A stretch of 64,000 nt of DNA from the NCBI RefSeq assembly GCF_001949145.1, contig NW_019091361.1, positions 4,017,870 through 4,081,869 on the forward strand. Reading direction: 5' to 3'. The notes below the pieces were generated by a model. That model saw only the letters and a program-made list of their open reading frames with translations, was not told the origin of the DNA and did not search any database. This document shows, in pieces, positions 62,981-64,000 of this stretch (positions within the stretch are counted from its first letter, which is position 1; every line of letters starts with the position of its first letter). Both the position numbers and the translations under genes were made by a program. The DNA is from Acanthaster planci (Eukaryota; Echinodermata; Asteroidea; Valvatida; Acanthasteridae).

Positions 62981-62985
62981 ATGTA

Positions 62986-63475
62986 CAGGGTGTAGTCCAC
63001 TAATTCAGGCCCCATTGAAAGCAGTGTAAAATCAGCATTGTTTGGGGCCCAATAATATGCGTACCAACATCCCTGAGGCATCTGAAACACACGTTAAATT
63101 ATTGTATGGTCCATAATCTTTTACTTTCTTTTCAATTTTCTGTGGGTTAACCGATTACGTTTTGAGTTATTCCCTCAAAACAAAATTACCCCCACAAAAG
63201 TGATTTTTTTCCAAAGTCTGCTTGCAGCCATATTTCAAGTGACAACCCTCAACTTTCTCGGGCACTTAGGACTATTTTTCAACAGTATTTTTTAGCCATT
63301 CTGCTCTCTGATGAAAGCCCAAAGACCCAGGGAGTTCATCCCGGCAACGATTTACACAATCTCACCACTTTGGGGGCCATATAATCTCCTTTATCAAAAG
63401 ATACTGTGGGGGGGGCACTTTTAATGCTAATGAGCTGGCCAGAAATACTCGTTTGAATTAGTGGACTGCACCCTA
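62986..63475. mobile_element. About 490-bp MITE with AGGGTGYAGTCCACTAATTC ends
   Basis: The left end CAGGGTGTAGTCCACTAATT and the inverted right end TAGGGTGCAGTCCACTAATT differ at two positions. ATGTA lies directly left (62981-62985) and one base to the right of the element (63477-63481), a possible 5-bp duplication with one ambiguous base. A partial second copy is at 60430-60605. Confidence 0.72.
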
Positions 63476-63481
63476 CATGTA

Positions 63482-64000
63482 ATTTCTAGATGTCACGCCT
63501 GTCGGCCGCAAGAGACCTACAATGTGATAATTTTTGCCAGGACTTCCAAGGCGGGCTTCCAAGGTTTTTTCGCGAGTGCTGTGCGGTGCTGTGCTACACA
63601 ACTGGGTGGATAGGCGTGGGGATGGCTCCGCTGGGATCACACAGATTGTAGCATTTTACACATATAATTGTCCAAGCAGTTTCATTATTTAGTGACGGTG
63701 AAATAAAAGGAATCCAGCCCGTTGGAAGTACCCAAATCTTTTGCCTGTTGAGCTTTCTATTTTGCCTGACCTCCGATTCTCCCCTTTGGTGGCGGACGGA
63801 CCGCCACCCCCGAGCGATCGGCCGGGGGCTGTTACCGCTACAAGTGCATAAACAGTTATTACATTATTACCATGGAGCTACAAAGCCATTAGCTCCATGA
63901 TTATTACGTAAATACTGAGAATGACAGGAGACAGTTACCTGAAAGTAAGCCGCGCCCTCTGGGGCCCCTGAACATGCAACTTAGTCCAAGTATCAGGATT
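63482..64000. other. Window end, no gene seen
   Basis: GC rises around 63790-63835 and no coding exon is recognised. A TTTCAG|GTAACT sequence on the - strand near 63937 could be a donor of an exon outside the window, but nothing supports it further. Confidence 0.4.
63863..63907. repeat. 29-bp hairpin flanked by 8-bp direct repeats
   Basis: CATGGAGCTA (63871-63880), a 9-base loop and TAGCTCCATG (63890-63899) form a perfect 10-bp stem. ATTATTAC occurs immediately on each side (63863-63870 and 63900-63907). Confidence 0.85.

Overview
The window looks like draft nuclear DNA from an invertebrate animal, most likely a marine deuterostome such as a sea star or hemichordate. The basis is GT-AG introns of up to 17.8 kb, two runs of N that are assembly gaps, vertebrate-like but clearly diverged exons, and introns packed with short palindromic ACATGTAC arrays. 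The species call is an inference. I see no bacterial features, CRISPR array, rRNA or convincing tRNA.

Two genes can be reconstructed exon by exon. The first fills 125-37630 on the + strand. It has seven coding exons that join in frame into a 682-residue K+-dependent Na+/Ca2+ exchanger of the NCKX1/NCKX2 (SLC24A1/SLC24A2) type, with both alpha repeats and all three acidic transport residues present. The second lies on the - strand at 54029-55844. It has three coding exons giving a 174-residue endosulfine/ARPP19 protein (substrate of Greatwall/MASTL kinase, inhibitor of PP2A-B55), with an intact FDSGDY core, a C-terminal PKA-type site and an unusually long acidic, proline-rich N-terminus. The genes converge, with about 16 kb between their stop codons, and nothing suggests a functional link between them.

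The rest is non-coding. Roughly 1.2-34 kb (mostly introns 1 to 4 of the exchanger) is saturated with ACATGTAC arrays and TACCGGTA motifs, which create many spurious ORFs. This is interrupted by microsatellite-poor islands and small inverted-repeat elements (MITEs) near 6.1, 10.7, 12.9, 13.1, 18.6 and 29.0 kb. From 36 to 57 kb these arrays are nearly absent and MITEs dominate: about 36.7, 48.7, 50.4, 50.6-51.2 and 51.9-52.4 kb. The last 7 kb (57-64 kb) is also rich in terminal-inverted-repeat elements, including a 656-bp one with a perfect 5-bp target-site duplication.

I found no evidence for a new multi-gene system. The items most worth a second look are the family of MITEs with readable boundaries, the sharp change in ACATGTAC density near 34-36 kb, the extended N-terminus of the endosulfine, and the array-free, possibly regulatory islands inside the exchanger introns.
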